A stretch of DNA of 64,000 bases from Porphyromonas somerae DSM 23386 (GTDB lineage: Bacteria > Bacteroidota > Bacteroidia > Bacteroidales > Porphyromonadaceae), in NCBI RefSeq assembly GCF_000372405.1, contig NZ_AQVC01000004.1, positions 199-64,198 on the forward strand, read 5' to 3'. Positions within the stretch are counted from its first letter, which is position 1; every line of letters starts with the position of its first letter. Shown piece after piece: positions 1-8,489 of the stretch. The notes under the pieces were generated by a model that saw only the letters and a program-made list of their open reading frames with translations, was not told the DNA's origin and made no database searches. Both the position numbers and the translations under genes were made by a program.

Positions 1-110
1 GAGACTCCTACAAGCTCAGCGATCTCTTTTTTCAACAAACCCTTTTTTAGACCGCTCTCAATTATGTATCTTTGATCAAGGGTTAGATGTTTGTACTTTT
101 TTTTGTTCAT
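1..110 (-). CDS. IS30-family transposase, N-terminal fragment (runs off window start)
   Basis: An ATG on the minus strand opens a frame of 36 codons that is still open at the window edge. It begins MNKKKYKHLTLDQRYIIE and continues into KKEIAELVGV, the helix-turn-helix start typical of IS30-family transposases (usual pattern LT..QR..I......G.....IA..LG.S.ST). The DDE catalytic core would lie outside the window, so I cannot tell whether the element is intact. An ATG hairpin region and a long palindrome lie just upstream. Family call is by the N-terminal pattern only. Confidence 0.7.
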   Translation of the reverse strand, partial: MNKKKYKHLTLDQRYIIESGLKKGLLKKEIAELVGV

Positions 111-130
111 AAAACAAATATACTAATCCC

Positions 131-163
131 ATGGGAGGTTTCGGCCTCCCATTTTTGTTTTAT
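131..163 (+). terminator. Hairpin with T-rich tail beside the IS30 fragment
   Basis: ATGGGAGG and CCTCCCAT form an 8-bp stem around a TTTCGG loop, followed by ATTTTTGTTTT on the plus strand. It lies just 5' of the transposase start. This position suits a factor-independent terminator that limits read-through, or a structure in the transposase leader. Confidence 0.45.
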
Positions 164-185
164 GAATCCACACTCCCTTCTTTGC

Positions 186-241
186 CCTTTTTCACGGCTT
201 ATTTGGTGGCCGTACGGCCACCAAATAAGCCGTGAAAAAGG
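186..241. repeat. 56-bp perfect palindrome
   Basis: Bases 186-213 are the exact reverse complement of 214-241, with no loop; the centre is CCGTACGG. The ends are CCTTTTT and AAAAAGG. It sits between the IS30 fragment and the htrA terminator. It could form a cruciform or a very strong RNA hairpin. It is not explained by a gene. It may be part of the IS end region or a separate element. Confidence 0.9.
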
Positions 242-328
242 CAGTCCCTAGTACCTCAAAAATTGCACTTCGGTTTAGAACTTAGGTGACCCCGATTCAC
301 TCTGAAAGTTCAAAGGTGGAGATAAAAT

Positions 329-365
329 AATAAGCCTCAGTGCTTACACAGCACTGAGGCTTATT
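329..365 (-). terminator. Terminator of htrA
   Basis: AATAAGCCTCAGTGCT (329-344) and its exact complement AGCACTGAGGCTTATT (350-365) form a 16-bp stem with a 5-base loop, 44 bases beyond the htrA stop. Confidence 0.75.
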
Positions 366-408
366 CAGAATCACAAAAACAATAAACTATTCGATCACAA
401 GTTTTATT

Positions 409-1902
409 TTATAGCTCTACTGCAATATATCTTATCCTACCGTTGGGGAGCATCCCTTTGATGAAGAGGACTTTGTCCTCGCCTCTATTAAGGATGGATT
501 GGGTGATGCTCTCCACCTCTTTTTCTGAGCGAATAGGTTGGTTATTGACTTCAAGGATAATAAAGCCTTTGGCGATGCCTGCTTCGGCAAACTTGCCCTG
601 GCGGTCTACCCCTGTCACAATCACTCCATTACTGATGCCTAGTTTGCGGGCGGTCTTCTCGTCCAATGCTTTGAAGGAGGCACCGAGTGAGCTAAAGGAG
701 CTTTGCTCTACGATGCTGGTGGTCCCTTCGCTATTCTTTAGTACTACCTTGAAGGTATGTGACGTGCCTTTACGATCAACGGTTATTTTGACCTCATCTC
801 CAGGGTTGTACTTACTTACCTGCTCTTGAAGCTCTGCCATACTGCGTATCTTTACGCCATTAAGGGAGGTGATAACGTCGCCTACTTTCAGACCTGCTTG
901 CTTGGCAGCACTTGTGCCAGCGAAATCGGCTATAAAGGCACCTTCGGTGACCTTAAGATCGTACTCTTTACTTAATTGACTATTGATATTACCTCCCATC
1001 ACTCCTAACTGAGCTCTCTGTACTACGCCATACTTCTTGAGGTCGGTGACGATCTTGCTGGCGATGCTCATTGGTACAGCAAATGAGTAGCCTGCATAGT
1101 TGCCAGTCTGTGAGTAGATCATGGTATTAATGCCTATGAGCTCTCCCTTGGTGTTGACTAGAGCACCACCTGAATTCCCTGGGTTGACAGCTGCATCGTG
1201 CTGAATAAATGAGGAGATTCGGAGGTCGCCTTGCTGCACAGCCTCACGCCCCTTGGCACTTACTATACCTGCGGTGACGGTACTCTGTAGGTTGAATGGA
1301 TTGCCGATAGCAAGTACCCACTCTCCCACTCTTACGGCTTCGCTATCACCGAATGGTATTGGGTAGAGGTTGGTGGCATCAATCTTGAGGAGCGCGAGGT
1401 CAGTAGCGGGATCGGTACCGATGATTTTTGCTTCGTACTCCTTATTGTCATTGGTGCTTACCGTGAGCTTGGAAGCACCTGCTACTACGTGGTTATTGGT
1501 AATGATATATCCGTCGGTACTGATAATTACACCCGAGCCAAATGCTACTTGGGTAGGAGCTTCACCACTTTCGCCTTGTCCTCCAGGGATGCCAAAGAAA
1601 AACTCAAATGGATCGAAAAACCTTGAGGATTGTCTCCGGCTTATGGTTGCTTCACTACGAATATTGACCACTCCATTGATACTTTTCTCAGCGGCCTCTA
1701 CAAAGTCGGGGGCTCCACTGGAAGATGAAAAAAGTGCGGGGGTCATCTTGGGTTGTTTGAATACCCCACCTGCTTCTGACGTCCTCGCTTCGTACGTTGC
1801 GTCTTCACTTTTTAGGCTATTAGAGTAAACGGCCGCCCCTCCCATTGCTCCTATCAAGGAGCAACTCAGTGCTATTCCAGCAATCATTAATCCTTTTTTC
1901 AT
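409..1902 (-). CDS. htrA: HtrA/DegP-type periplasmic serine protease with two PDZ domains
   Basis: Envelope quality-control protease/chaperone of the S1C family, acting on misfolded periplasmic proteins. The 497-residue product has an N-terminal signal or anchor segment (about 5-25), a trypsin-like domain with the catalytic triad visible as H138 (NNHVV), D168 (TDLALLK) and S244 (GNSGGA), then two PDZ domains (about 290-385 and 405-490). Length fits DegP/DegQ (450-500 residues). The start is an ATG followed by MKKGLMIAG. It is monocistronic: its own terminator lies downstream and the ygiQ terminator upstream. The symbol is used at family level; DegP and DegQ cannot be separated here. Confidence 0.92.
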   Translation of the reverse strand: MKKGLMIAGIALSCSLIGAMGGAAVYSNSLKSEDATYEARTSEAGGVFKQPKMTPALFSSSSGAPDFVEAAEKSINGVVNIRSEATISRRQSSRFFDPFEFFFGIPGGQGESGEAPTQVAFGSGVIISTDGYIITNNHVVAGASKLTVSTNDNKEYEAKIIGTDPATDLALLKIDATNLYPIPFGDSEAVRVGEWVLAIGNPFNLQSTVTAGIVSAKGREAVQQGDLRISSFIQHDAAVNPGNSGGALVNTKGELIGINTMIYSQTGNYAGYSFAVPMSIASKIVTDLKKYGVVQRAQLGVMGGNINSQLSKEYDLKVTEGAFIADFAGTSAAKQAGLKVGDVITSLNGVKIRSMAELQEQVSKYNPGDEVKITVDRKGTSHTFKVVLKNSEGTTSIVEQSSFSSLGASFKALDEKTARKLGISNGVIVTGVDRQGKFAEAGIAKGFIILEVNNQPIRSEKEVESITQSILNRGEDKVLFIKGMLPNGRIRYIAVEL

Positions 1903-1997
1903 TGTATTCTATGCTATTATTTATTACTTGACTAGTTGCAAATTAAAGGAATAAATGGAACATTTGCAACCGCTCTAAGCGGTTATTTAACAATAAG

Positions 1998-2023
1998 AAA
2001 GCATATCCCGCGGGGTATGCTTT
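1998..2023 (-). terminator. Terminator after the YgiQ-family gene
   Basis: AAAGCATATCCCG and CGGGGTATGCTTT pair with one wobble position in a 26-base hairpin, 64 bases beyond the radical SAM gene stop and before the htrA leader. Confidence 0.55.
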
Positions 2024-2086
2024 GACGTTTATAAATGATTAACTTGAGAGAGGTATCATTTTGCAACATATAATCATTGAGGTGCT

Positions 2087-3958
2087 TTATGGCCGTCGTC
2101 CTCTCTTCTTAGACTGTCCTTTTCGAGTGGATACTCTATTACCCTTGGGTATTTCTTGATCGCCAAATAGACTCTTTATGAGGTCGTTTCGCCCTATCTT
2201 CTTAAGGGAGTTGATGATAGCATTTCGCTTCTCTCTTTGATACCAAAAGAAATATTGCCTCTGGGTCTCCTTGGCTTTCTTTCCTCTTGCTACAGGGATC
2301 TCTTGGAGCGTGTAGGGGTGTATACCGCTATAGTAGATGACGGTGGCAACGGTCATTGGAGTAGGGGTGAAGTCTTGCACTTGCTCTAGATGGAAGTTGA
2401 GTGACTTGGTGATGACCGCTAACTCTGCCATATCGGCTTCAGTGCAACCTGGGTGGCTACTGATGAAGTAGGGGACAAGCTGTTGCTTTAACTGGTACTT
2501 ACTATTGATTTGGTCGAAGATGTTCTTGAACTTGTAGAAGGTGTCAAAGGAGGGTTTCCTGATGATATCTAATACTTTGGTAGAGGTATGTTCAGGTGCT
2601 ATTTTGAGCCTTCCCGAAACGTGATTTTGGATCAATTCTTCGGTATACTGCCTTGCCGTTTCCTTAAGGTCGGGCGACTTGTAGTCGTGCACAAGCATAT
2701 CGTACCTTACACCACTTCCGATGAAGCTTTTCTTAATGCCCGGGAGGGCGTCTACTGCCTTATATACATTGAGTAGAGGTCGGTGGTCGGCATTGAGATT
2801 GGGGCATATCTTGGGGTAGAGGCAGGAGGGACGTAGGCACTTTTGGCAGACATTCATATCCTTTCCATGCATCTGATACATATTGGCGCTTGGTCCACCA
2901 AGGTCGCTAATGTATCCTTTAAAGTCAGGCATTTTCGTCACCTTCTTTGCCTCTTCTACAATAGATTCTTGGCTTCTGGAGACGATAAACTTCCCTTGGT
3001 GTGCTGAGATGGTGCAGAAAGCGCAACCTCCGAAGCAGCCGCGGTGCATATTGATAGAGTGTCGAATCATCTCGTAAGCACGTATGGTCTTGCCCCTGTA
3101 TCGAGGGTGTGGAAGTCGGGTGTAAGGGAGTGCGTAATAGCTATCGACCTCTGCCGTGGTGGGGAGAGGGTAGGGTGGATTGACTACGATGACCTCCTCT
3201 CCGATCTCTTGATAAAGCCTATGAGCATTGAGCGAGTTGCTCTGCTCCTCAATGTGGCGAAAGTTCTTGGCATACGCCATCTTGCTCTTAAGGCACTCCT
3301 CGTGGCTGTGTAGCTTGATATCATCTTCCTTTGGAGTGAACTGGGCAGCAGGTATGGTGTAGGCTACTTGGGGAAGTTGTTTGATATTGTCTAGCGATGC
3401 CCCCTTATCAAGTAGTGAGGCGATCTCTAGCACCGACTTTTCTCCCAGCCCATAGAGCACTAGGTCGGCATCACTCATATAGGGCATTCCTGGCAGTAGC
3501 TTATCCTGCCAATAGTCGTAGTGGGTAAGCCTCCTAAGTGATGCTTCGATGCCGCCCAATAGGATAGGCGTATCGGGGTATAGGTCCCTCAGTATACGGG
3601 TATAAACCAAGCTAGGATAGTCGGGACGCATATCGGAGCGCTCATCGGGAGTGTAGGCATCATCCGACCTGCGTCTTTTGGCAGCGGTATAATGATTGAC
3701 CATGGAGTCCATATTTCCTGGAGATACACCAAAGAATAGTCGGGGCTTACCGAGCTTCTTGAAGTCCCTAAGGTCGTCACGCCAATTGGGTTGTGGCACG
3801 ATGGCCACCCTGTAGCCTGCACTTTCGAGTACCCTACCAATAACGGCATTGGCAAAAGAGGGATGATCCACGTAGGCATCACCACTCATGATGATGACGT
3901 CCAGCTCGCTCCATCCTCTTTGCTCTACTTCCTTTTTAGAAATTGGTAACCACTCCAT
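2087..3958 (-). CDS. ygiQ: YgiQ family radical SAM protein
   Basis: Radical SAM enzyme of the YgiQ/UPF0313 family; its substrate is not established. The 623-residue product has the family N-terminal domain (about 5-280, including the LLGGIEASLRR stretch) and the 4Fe-4S/SAM motif C308-x3-C312-x2-C315 in HRGCFGGCAFC. Further cysteines follow at about 365-390 (CQKCLRPSC...), as in other family members. The C-terminus is basic (GQSKKRGRR). Length is usual for the family. The ATG start MEWLPISKKEVE matches the common start in homologues. It is transcribed alone, between the L28/L33/DUF4295 terminator and its own. Confidence 0.9.
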   Translation of the reverse strand: MEWLPISKKEVEQRGWSELDVIIMSGDAYVDHPSFANAVIGRVLESAGYRVAIVPQPNWRDDLRDFKKLGKPRLFFGVSPGNMDSMVNHYTAAKRRRSDDAYTPDERSDMRPDYPSLVYTRILRDLYPDTPILLGGIEASLRRLTHYDYWQDKLLPGMPYMSDADLVLYGLGEKSVLEIASLLDKGASLDNIKQLPQVAYTIPAAQFTPKEDDIKLHSHEECLKSKMAYAKNFRHIEEQSNSLNAHRLYQEIGEEVIVVNPPYPLPTTAEVDSYYALPYTRLPHPRYRGKTIRAYEMIRHSINMHRGCFGGCAFCTISAHQGKFIVSRSQESIVEEAKKVTKMPDFKGYISDLGGPSANMYQMHGKDMNVCQKCLRPSCLYPKICPNLNADHRPLLNVYKAVDALPGIKKSFIGSGVRYDMLVHDYKSPDLKETARQYTEELIQNHVSGRLKIAPEHTSTKVLDIIRKPSFDTFYKFKNIFDQINSKYQLKQQLVPYFISSHPGCTEADMAELAVITKSLNFHLEQVQDFTPTPMTVATVIYYSGIHPYTLQEIPVARGKKAKETQRQYFFWYQREKRNAIINSLKKIGRNDLIKSLFGDQEIPKGNRVSTRKGQSKKRGRRP

Positions 3959-4001
3959 CTACTAATTACTTGCCACTCTTGATTATTGCATAAAAGTAAA
4001 A

Positions 4002-4034
4002 AGCTTAAAAGGTTGCATCAAGTCCTTTTAAGCT
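4002..4034 (-). terminator. Terminator of the rpmB-rpmG-DUF4295 operon
   Basis: AGCTTAAAAGG and CCTTTTAAGCT form an exact 11-bp stem with an 11-base loop, about 110 bases beyond the DUF4295 stop and before the next gene start. Confidence 0.6.
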
Positions 4035-4145
4035 CTTACCTATATCCAGCGAAGTGAGAAATAATTGATCTCACCAGTGTCGCTTTTTTTCCCCTTATGA
4101 TTGTCAGCCCCCTCTAATGTTATTTTTGTGTCGAAAGCAGATAGA

Positions 4146-4298
4146 TTACTTCTTCACGTACTCCTTAACCATCTCGTTAGGCACCATCTCCTCCTTGAAA
4201 ATGTACGCCCCAGTCTTAGGTGACTTCACCATCTTGATAACCTTTGAGAAAGTACGTCCATCGCCTTTCTGCAGCTTCGACATCGCTTTCTTTGCCAT
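4146..4298 (-). CDS. DUF4295 family small basic protein
   Basis: A 50-residue lysine-rich protein starting MAKKAMSKLQKGDGRTFSKV and ending EYVKK. It belongs to the Bacteroidota DUF4295 family, which is found just downstream of ribosomal proteins L28 and L33. That is its position here, 49 bases after rpmG. The composition (basic, short) and the conserved operon suggest a ribosome-associated role, but the function is unknown. Start is the ATG at 4298 and stop is TAA at 4146. Confidence 0.85.
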   Translation of the reverse strand: MAKKAMSKLQKGDGRTFSKVIKMVKSPKTGAYIFKEEMVPNEMVKEYVKK

Positions 4299-4347
4299 AG
4301 CTTGCTCCTTCTATTTTATACGTTAATCTATTCCTTGCGTAGACCTA

Positions 4348-4536
4348 TCACTTAATCTCCTTATGTATTGTCATACGTTTGAGGATAGGATTGTACTTCT
4401 TCAGCTCCAATCTACCAGTGGTATTCTTCTTGTTTTTGGTGGTAACATACCTTGAAGTCCCTGGCAAACCGCTCTCCTTATGCTCTGTGCACTCTAGTAT
4501 TACTTGTACACGATCGCCTTTACCTTTCTTAGACAT
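4348..4536 (-). CDS. rpmG: 50S ribosomal protein L33
   Basis: Large-subunit protein of 62 residues with the L33 core [14 protein letters not shown] and [11 protein letters not shown]. The zinc-binding cysteine pairs of the C+ form are absent (a single Cys in ECTEHK), so this looks like the zinc-independent form. It lies 32 bases after rpmB, in the usual Bacteroidota order rpmB-rpmG-DUF4295. Confidence 0.95.
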   Translation of the reverse strand: MSKKGKGDRVQVILECTEHKESGLPGTSRYVTTKNKKNTTGRLELKKYNPILKRMTIHKEIK

Positions 4537-4568
4537 ATCTTCCTTGCTTTATACGCTGTGTTTGTTAG

Positions 4569-4826
4569 TTACTTGTCCAGGACAATTATCTCCTTCAGGT
4601 GTCCTTGTGCGTTAGCCCTCTCAAGTGCTGCATTGAGGCCGATCTTATTGATAAGGCGTAGCCCTGCTGCAGACACACGGATTCTGATCCAGCAATCTTG
4701 CTCAGGCCAGTAAAAGTTTCTATCAAAAAGGTTTGGCTTAAACGTCCTCTTAGTTCTTCTTAGAGAGTGAGAAACGTTATTACCTGTAATAACCTTCTTG
4801 CCTGTGATTTGACAAATTCGTGACAT
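4569..4826 (-). CDS. rpmB: 50S ribosomal protein L28
   Basis: Large-subunit protein of 85 residues starting [20 protein letters not shown], the classic L28 start, with [11 protein letters not shown] following. It is the first gene of a three-gene ribosomal operon read leftward. Length is typical for Bacteroidota L28. Confidence 0.96.
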   Translation of the reverse strand: MSRICQITGKKVITGNNVSHSLRRTKRTFKPNLFDRNFYWPEQDCWIRIRVSAAGLRLINKIGLNAALERANAQGHLKEIIVLDK

Positions 4827-4950
4827 CTCTTATTTATAAATGCTTATATATTATACTTACGATTGGCAAAGTAACCAAAAAAAGACGAGACTACCAAGTT
4901 TTTCAACTATTGAGTCTACAAAAACGATCTCTTTCAGCCTCTTAGCTCTG

Positions 4951-5325
4951 TTACTCAGTCACTGGCTCAGAGGGAGTTTGCTCTGCAGGAGCCTCGGTAG
5001 CGGCAGACGTGTCGCCAAATGGTGTTGCTGCCTCTGGTGCTACTGGCAGGGTAGCCTGGTCAACGTAGTCAGAGATTACACTCTCTGATTGGGTGCTTGT
5101 GCTACGTGGTGCCCACTTCACAGAAATAATTGCGAGTACGGCTATAGCAATTGCCAGTCCCCAAGTGATCTTCTCTATCAGGTCGGTGGTCCTCCTCACT
5201 CCCATAACGTTGTTGCTTGCTGCAAAACCAGAAGCTAGTCCACCACCTTTAGAGTTTTGGATGGTGATGACGAAGACAATCGCTATGGAAGCCAATACGA
5301 TCAGTATTGAAAGAAATACATACAT
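4951..5325 (-). CDS. secG: Preprotein translocase subunit SecG
   Basis: Small accessory subunit of the SecYEG channel. The 124-residue product has two membrane segments (about 3-22 and 50-70) separated by the SecG signature QNSKGGGLASGF. An acidic, Pro/Ala/Thr-rich tail (about 85-124) is longer than in E. coli SecG but common in Bacteroidota. It is the last gene of the leftward run sigma-54 activator, LptE, TPR-like protein, SecG. Confidence 0.93.
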   Translation of the reverse strand: MYVFLSILIVLASIAIVFVITIQNSKGGGLASGFAASNNVMGVRRTTDLIEKITWGLAIAIAVLAIISVKWAPRSTSTQSESVISDYVDQATLPVAPEAATPFGDTSAATEAPAEQTPSEPVTE

Positions 5326-5415
5326 ACGCTCTTTTTTCTATACTTTTATGCTGTTCTATATACTTCGGATATCCGAGGTGCGTGCCTATAATTGAGCATC
5401 CCTTTATGGCTTTTG

Positions 5416-6138
5416 CTACCTATTTTCCGAATTGTTTTCAATTAATTTCTTGAGAAAGTTTAATTGTTCGGCAAAGTAACCACTTTTTTTGGGAAATTCC
5501 AAATTTATTTGTGTTAATATGCGTTCGGCTCGTTGGTACTTTCCCTGTCGAATGTACATACGAGCTAGGGTTTCGGTGAATAGTTCTTCCTCTGTTTCGA
5601 TAGGGTGGTCTGCGGAAGTACTTTTTGCTGGGAAATTAGATTGCTCGGAGGTTTGTGGAGTGTCGGGTGTTACTCCTATCACCTCTGCTTTCTCGCCCAG
5701 GTCTAGGAACTCCGATATTATTTCCTCTGTATTTTGTTGCTCAACTACTGTCTGCGTTGCTGGTGGCGTAGCAGGGGTGGCATCGAGTAGCTCCTCTATG
5801 TCCGAGCTATCTTCTGGGTGCTGCTCCAAAAAGGCATCAATGAGTCCGAAGCTGCTGTCTTTGCTTTCGCTTAAAGGGGTTTTATCGTTTTGAATAAGAG
5901 AAGTAGGGTTGGCATTGAGCTGGTTATAGAGCCTCCGAAGATTTGGTAGTGCTAGTGCTCTTTCGTGGAGCTCGCTGGCATACCTCAGGTCGTTCACCTT
6001 GTGTAGGAGCAGCAGTATCAGTGTCTGCAGTGGTGCCGAGTAGGGGTACTGCCTGCTCAGCTCCAGTAGCTCTGGTAGGTGGTGTTTATCGGCGGTATGC
6101 GGTTGCTCGATGATTGATTTAAGCTCGTCTTTGGTCAT
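5416..6138 (-). CDS. TPR-like protein of unknown function between LptE and SecG
   Basis: A 240-residue protein with no signal peptide. Residues about 20-80 and 190-235 are helical and repeat-like (SRQYPYSAPLQTLILLLLHK; ARMYIRQGKYQRAERILTQI), the latter resembling one TPR unit. A low-complexity Thr/Ser/Glu/Pro linker joins them. The same position, between the LptE-type lipoprotein and secG, is common in Bacteroidales. It lies 17 bases after lptE, so the two are probably co-transcribed. Function is unknown; a scaffold role is only a guess. Confidence 0.7.
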   Translation of the reverse strand: MTKDELKSIIEQPHTADKHHLPELLELSRQYPYSAPLQTLILLLLHKVNDLRYASELHERALALPNLRRLYNQLNANPTSLIQNDKTPLSESKDSSFGLIDAFLEQHPEDSSDIEELLDATPATPPATQTVVEQQNTEEIISEFLDLGEKAEVIGVTPDTPQTSEQSNFPAKSTSADHPIETEEELFTETLARMYIRQGKYQRAERILTQINLEFPKKSGYFAEQLNFLKKLIENNSENR

Positions 6139-6155
6139 ATCTATGGGGCATCAAT

Positions 6156-6671
6156 TTACCAATTCTCTACGGTGGCATTAAAGATCTGATTGATAATATC
6201 CTTCGTGAGGTCCTCTATCAATTGGTCTTGCACGTCATTAAACATCTGCGAGCTATCAAAGACGGTAAAAGAGGTGAATTCTCGCTCAAAGCTCTCCTCC
6301 TCATTTACCGTGTTGGTATATCTGATATTCACCCTCATCGTCAGTTTGGTCTTAGCAGCATAGGCATCGGCCTGAACCGCTTCTGCCGTAAGGTCATATC
6401 CTACGATCTCCCCTTCTATGTTGAGGTCGCCTATCTGATTGGTTTGCGAAAGCCGTGTCTGCTTTTGAAACCTATCCTTAAGGTCCTCAGAAAGTTTTTG
6501 GGCCAAAGGAGGGTAGACGATGGGGGCTAGGTTTTGGAAGTCAGAAATATGGATGGTCTTTACCTTGGTGTAGTCGATACTGGCTCCATTAAGACTATAT
6601 GAAACCTTGCATCCCGCCAATATGATTGCCAAGATGGTGCCTACTCCTATAAAGTGAATACTGCTCTTCAT
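6156..6671 (-). CDS. LptE-family outer-membrane lipoprotein
   Basis: A 171-residue lipoprotein with a signal peptide and lipobox ending at C21 (IILAGC). The mature part resembles Bacteroidota LptE-family proteins (secretin-plug-like LPS-assembly lipoproteins), with SLNGASIDYTKVKTIHI and a conserved RLSQTNQ...D stretch. By family it should help LptD insert lipopolysaccharide in the outer membrane. It begins 4 bases after the sigma-54 activator stop, so translation is probably coupled. Confidence 0.78.
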   Translation of the reverse strand: MKSSIHFIGVGTILAIILAGCKVSYSLNGASIDYTKVKTIHISDFQNLAPIVYPPLAQKLSEDLKDRFQKQTRLSQTNQIGDLNIEGEIVGYDLTAEAVQADAYAAKTKLTMRVNIRYTNTVNEEESFEREFTSFTVFDSSQMFNDVQDQLIEDLTKDIINQIFNATVENW

Positions 6672-6675
6672 TATT

Positions 6676-7950
6676 TTAGCCCTCTCTATTTAGTTTACGG
6701 TATAACGTTCGCTCTGATATATCCAGATCTTCAGCTGTTTGTCGCCTAGCACCGTGATTTTTCTTCAGTACATAGTCAATGTACCTCTCCTCCATCTCCT
6801 TGAGCGTTATTACTTTGCCATCTTCTAGCAGGTCGTGGAAGTCCTCCGCATGAGTTAGCTCGCTCTCCTCCTCCTGTATCCCTAGGTCGGTAATGGGGTT
6901 GTGAGCTGGAGCGGCTAGACTTTGGATAGGCTGGGTAGCCATGTGCTGGCTTTGTAGCAGTCTGTAGAGGAGCTGAGTCAATTCCCCTACATTGCCCTGC
7001 ACATCTCGCAGCATCGTATAGAGTGCTCCTAGAGTGGCATTGTTTTCAAGTGTATCCCCTCCGGATCTATTGTCGAAGTTTTGACCATTTGGCTGGTGTG
7101 GAGCGTCTCCTCCCCTATAGTAATCAGAGATGATGGCTGGGTGGCGAACAAGCGCATTGGTAGGTAGGTGTGCAAGCAGCACTTCGGAGGTTACCACTCT
7201 ATCCTCCACCAAAACACTTAGTCGCTCCACAAGATTGCGCAATTCACGAATATTGCCAGGCCATGAGTAGGTCTCTAGTAGCTCCCTCCCATCCTCACTA
7301 AGGCGGATAGGTGGCATCTGGTACTTATCTCCAAAGTCGCCAGCAAACTTTCGGAAGAGTAGAGAGATGTCATCGCCCCGCTCCCTTAGCGGTGGCAACT
7401 CTATCGTGACCGTATTGAGACGATAGAGGAGGTCTTGCCTAAATCGACCACGTTTTACGGCTTCTGCTAGGTCCACATTGGTGGCAGCAACCACTCGGAT
7501 GTCGGTACGCTGAACTTCCGAAGAGCCTACCTTCATAAATTCTCCCGACTCCAGCACGCGCAATAGCCTTGCCTGAGTGGCCAAAGGGAGCTCACCTACT
7601 TCGTCCAAAAAAATAGTCCCTCCATTAGCCACCTCAAAGTAGCCTCGACGCTCGGTGACGGCATCGGTAAAGGATCCCTTCTTGTGACCAAATAGCTCGG
7701 AATCAATCGTACCCTCAGGGATAGCACCGCAGTTGACCGCTACATACGGGCCATGCTTGCGAATGCTATTTTGATGTATGAGTTGCGGGAAAGCCTCCTT
7801 TCCCACGCCACTCTCTCCAGTAACCAAGACGCTTACATCGGTAGGGGCGATGAGCAAAGCCACTTCTATCGCACGAGTGAGCCCTGCCGAGTGCCCCACA
7901 ATCCCAAGCCGGCGCTTGGCTTCTCCTACTTTGTCGCTGTATTTATTCAT
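6676..7950 (-). CDS. Sigma-54-dependent transcriptional activator without receiver domain
   Basis: AAA+ enhancer-binding protein that remodels sigma-54 RNA polymerase. In 424 residues: Walker A GESGVGKE (45-52), the sigma-54 contact loop GSFTDA (92-97) in place of GAFTGA, Walker B GTIFLDE (about 111-117), the arginine-finger region GRFRQDLLYRLN, and a Fis-type helix-turn-helix at the C-terminus (RRQTAEDLDISERTLYRKL). There is no N-terminal receiver or sensory domain, so activity must be set by expression or by a partner. It heads the leftward operon with lptE, the TPR-like gene and secG, as in other Bacteroidales. Confidence 0.88.
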   Translation of the reverse strand: MNKYSDKVGEAKRRLGIVGHSAGLTRAIEVALLIAPTDVSVLVTGESGVGKEAFPQLIHQNSIRKHGPYVAVNCGAIPEGTIDSELFGHKKGSFTDAVTERRGYFEVANGGTIFLDEVGELPLATQARLLRVLESGEFMKVGSSEVQRTDIRVVAATNVDLAEAVKRGRFRQDLLYRLNTVTIELPPLRERGDDISLLFRKFAGDFGDKYQMPPIRLSEDGRELLETYSWPGNIRELRNLVERLSVLVEDRVVTSEVLLAHLPTNALVRHPAIISDYYRGGDAPHQPNGQNFDNRSGGDTLENNATLGALYTMLRDVQGNVGELTQLLYRLLQSQHMATQPIQSLAAPAHNPITDLGIQEEESELTHAEDFHDLLEDGKVITLKEMEERYIDYVLKKNHGARRQTAEDLDISERTLYRKLNREG

Positions 7951-8120
7951 ATATATATTATACCAGTCCTCTCTTATTTAGTATTCCTCAAAGGTACCTC
8001 TTTTTAGTTAATATCTAAAATGTGTGGCATCAAAAGCGAGGGTTATGCATTAGAGATGTCAATCGTGGGGATCCCCATTCACCCAGAGTTTCAAATGGCT
8101 AAATAAGGCGGAAAAACTAA

Positions 8121-8290
8121 CTAAAAGAGGGCCGTGAAACCCCATTTTATAACTAGCTGTAATTCAATGTCATACGGAATCGTTTGCCGAGATGCAACTA
8201 AGCGATCGGCGAGATGCAACTAAGCAAAAGCTTTCTTGCAACTCGGCAAATGCTTAGTTGCAACTCGCCGATTGCTTAGATGCAAGAAGG
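8121..8290. repeat. Structured intergenic repeat, copy A
   Basis: Lies in the 539-base gap between the divergent sigma-54 activator and rex genes. A left module (CTAAAAGAGGGCCGTGAAAC then TTTTATAAC) is followed after about 40 bases by two direct units of GAGATGCAACTAAGC and then inverted units (GCTTAGTTGCAACTCGCC). Left and right arms pair as a long imperfect hairpin at about 8186-8286. Copies B (23.5 kb), C (35.8 kb) and D (58.9 kb) share both modules. The rest of the gap holds only a possible rex promoter. Confidence 0.85.
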
Positions 8291-8454
8291 ATTTTATCTG
8301 ATTATATTGAAGTAAATATCTTGTTGCAACGTTCCATTTCCCGACCTTGTATTAGGCGTAAAAATAGCACCTTTATCCTATCTATAGCCATCTTAGGATG
8401 AGCCAAGAAGGGAGCTTTTAGGTCTGCTGGGGTATTAATCTCAAAATTTATTTA

Positions 8455-8462
8455 TAAGTTTG
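8455..8462 (+). promoter_or_regulatory. Possible -7 box of rex promoter
   Basis: TAAGTTTG fits the Bacteroidota TAnnTTTG -7 element, 27 bases before the rex ATG. No clear TTG -33 box is seen at the expected distance, so this is tentative. Confidence 0.35.
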
Positions 8463-8489
8463 CAATACGTACAGAGAATATATTAGTAT

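Noticed and set aside
286-320. Shared short sequence with 8065-8100 (CCCCGATTCACTCTGAAAGTT versus a similar stretch)
   Set aside because: The match is short and gapped; I could not tell it from chance within one window.
8186-8286. CRISPR array
   Set aside because: Repeat units are short, change orientation, and are joined by similar spacers; there are no unique spacers of equal length and no cas genes.
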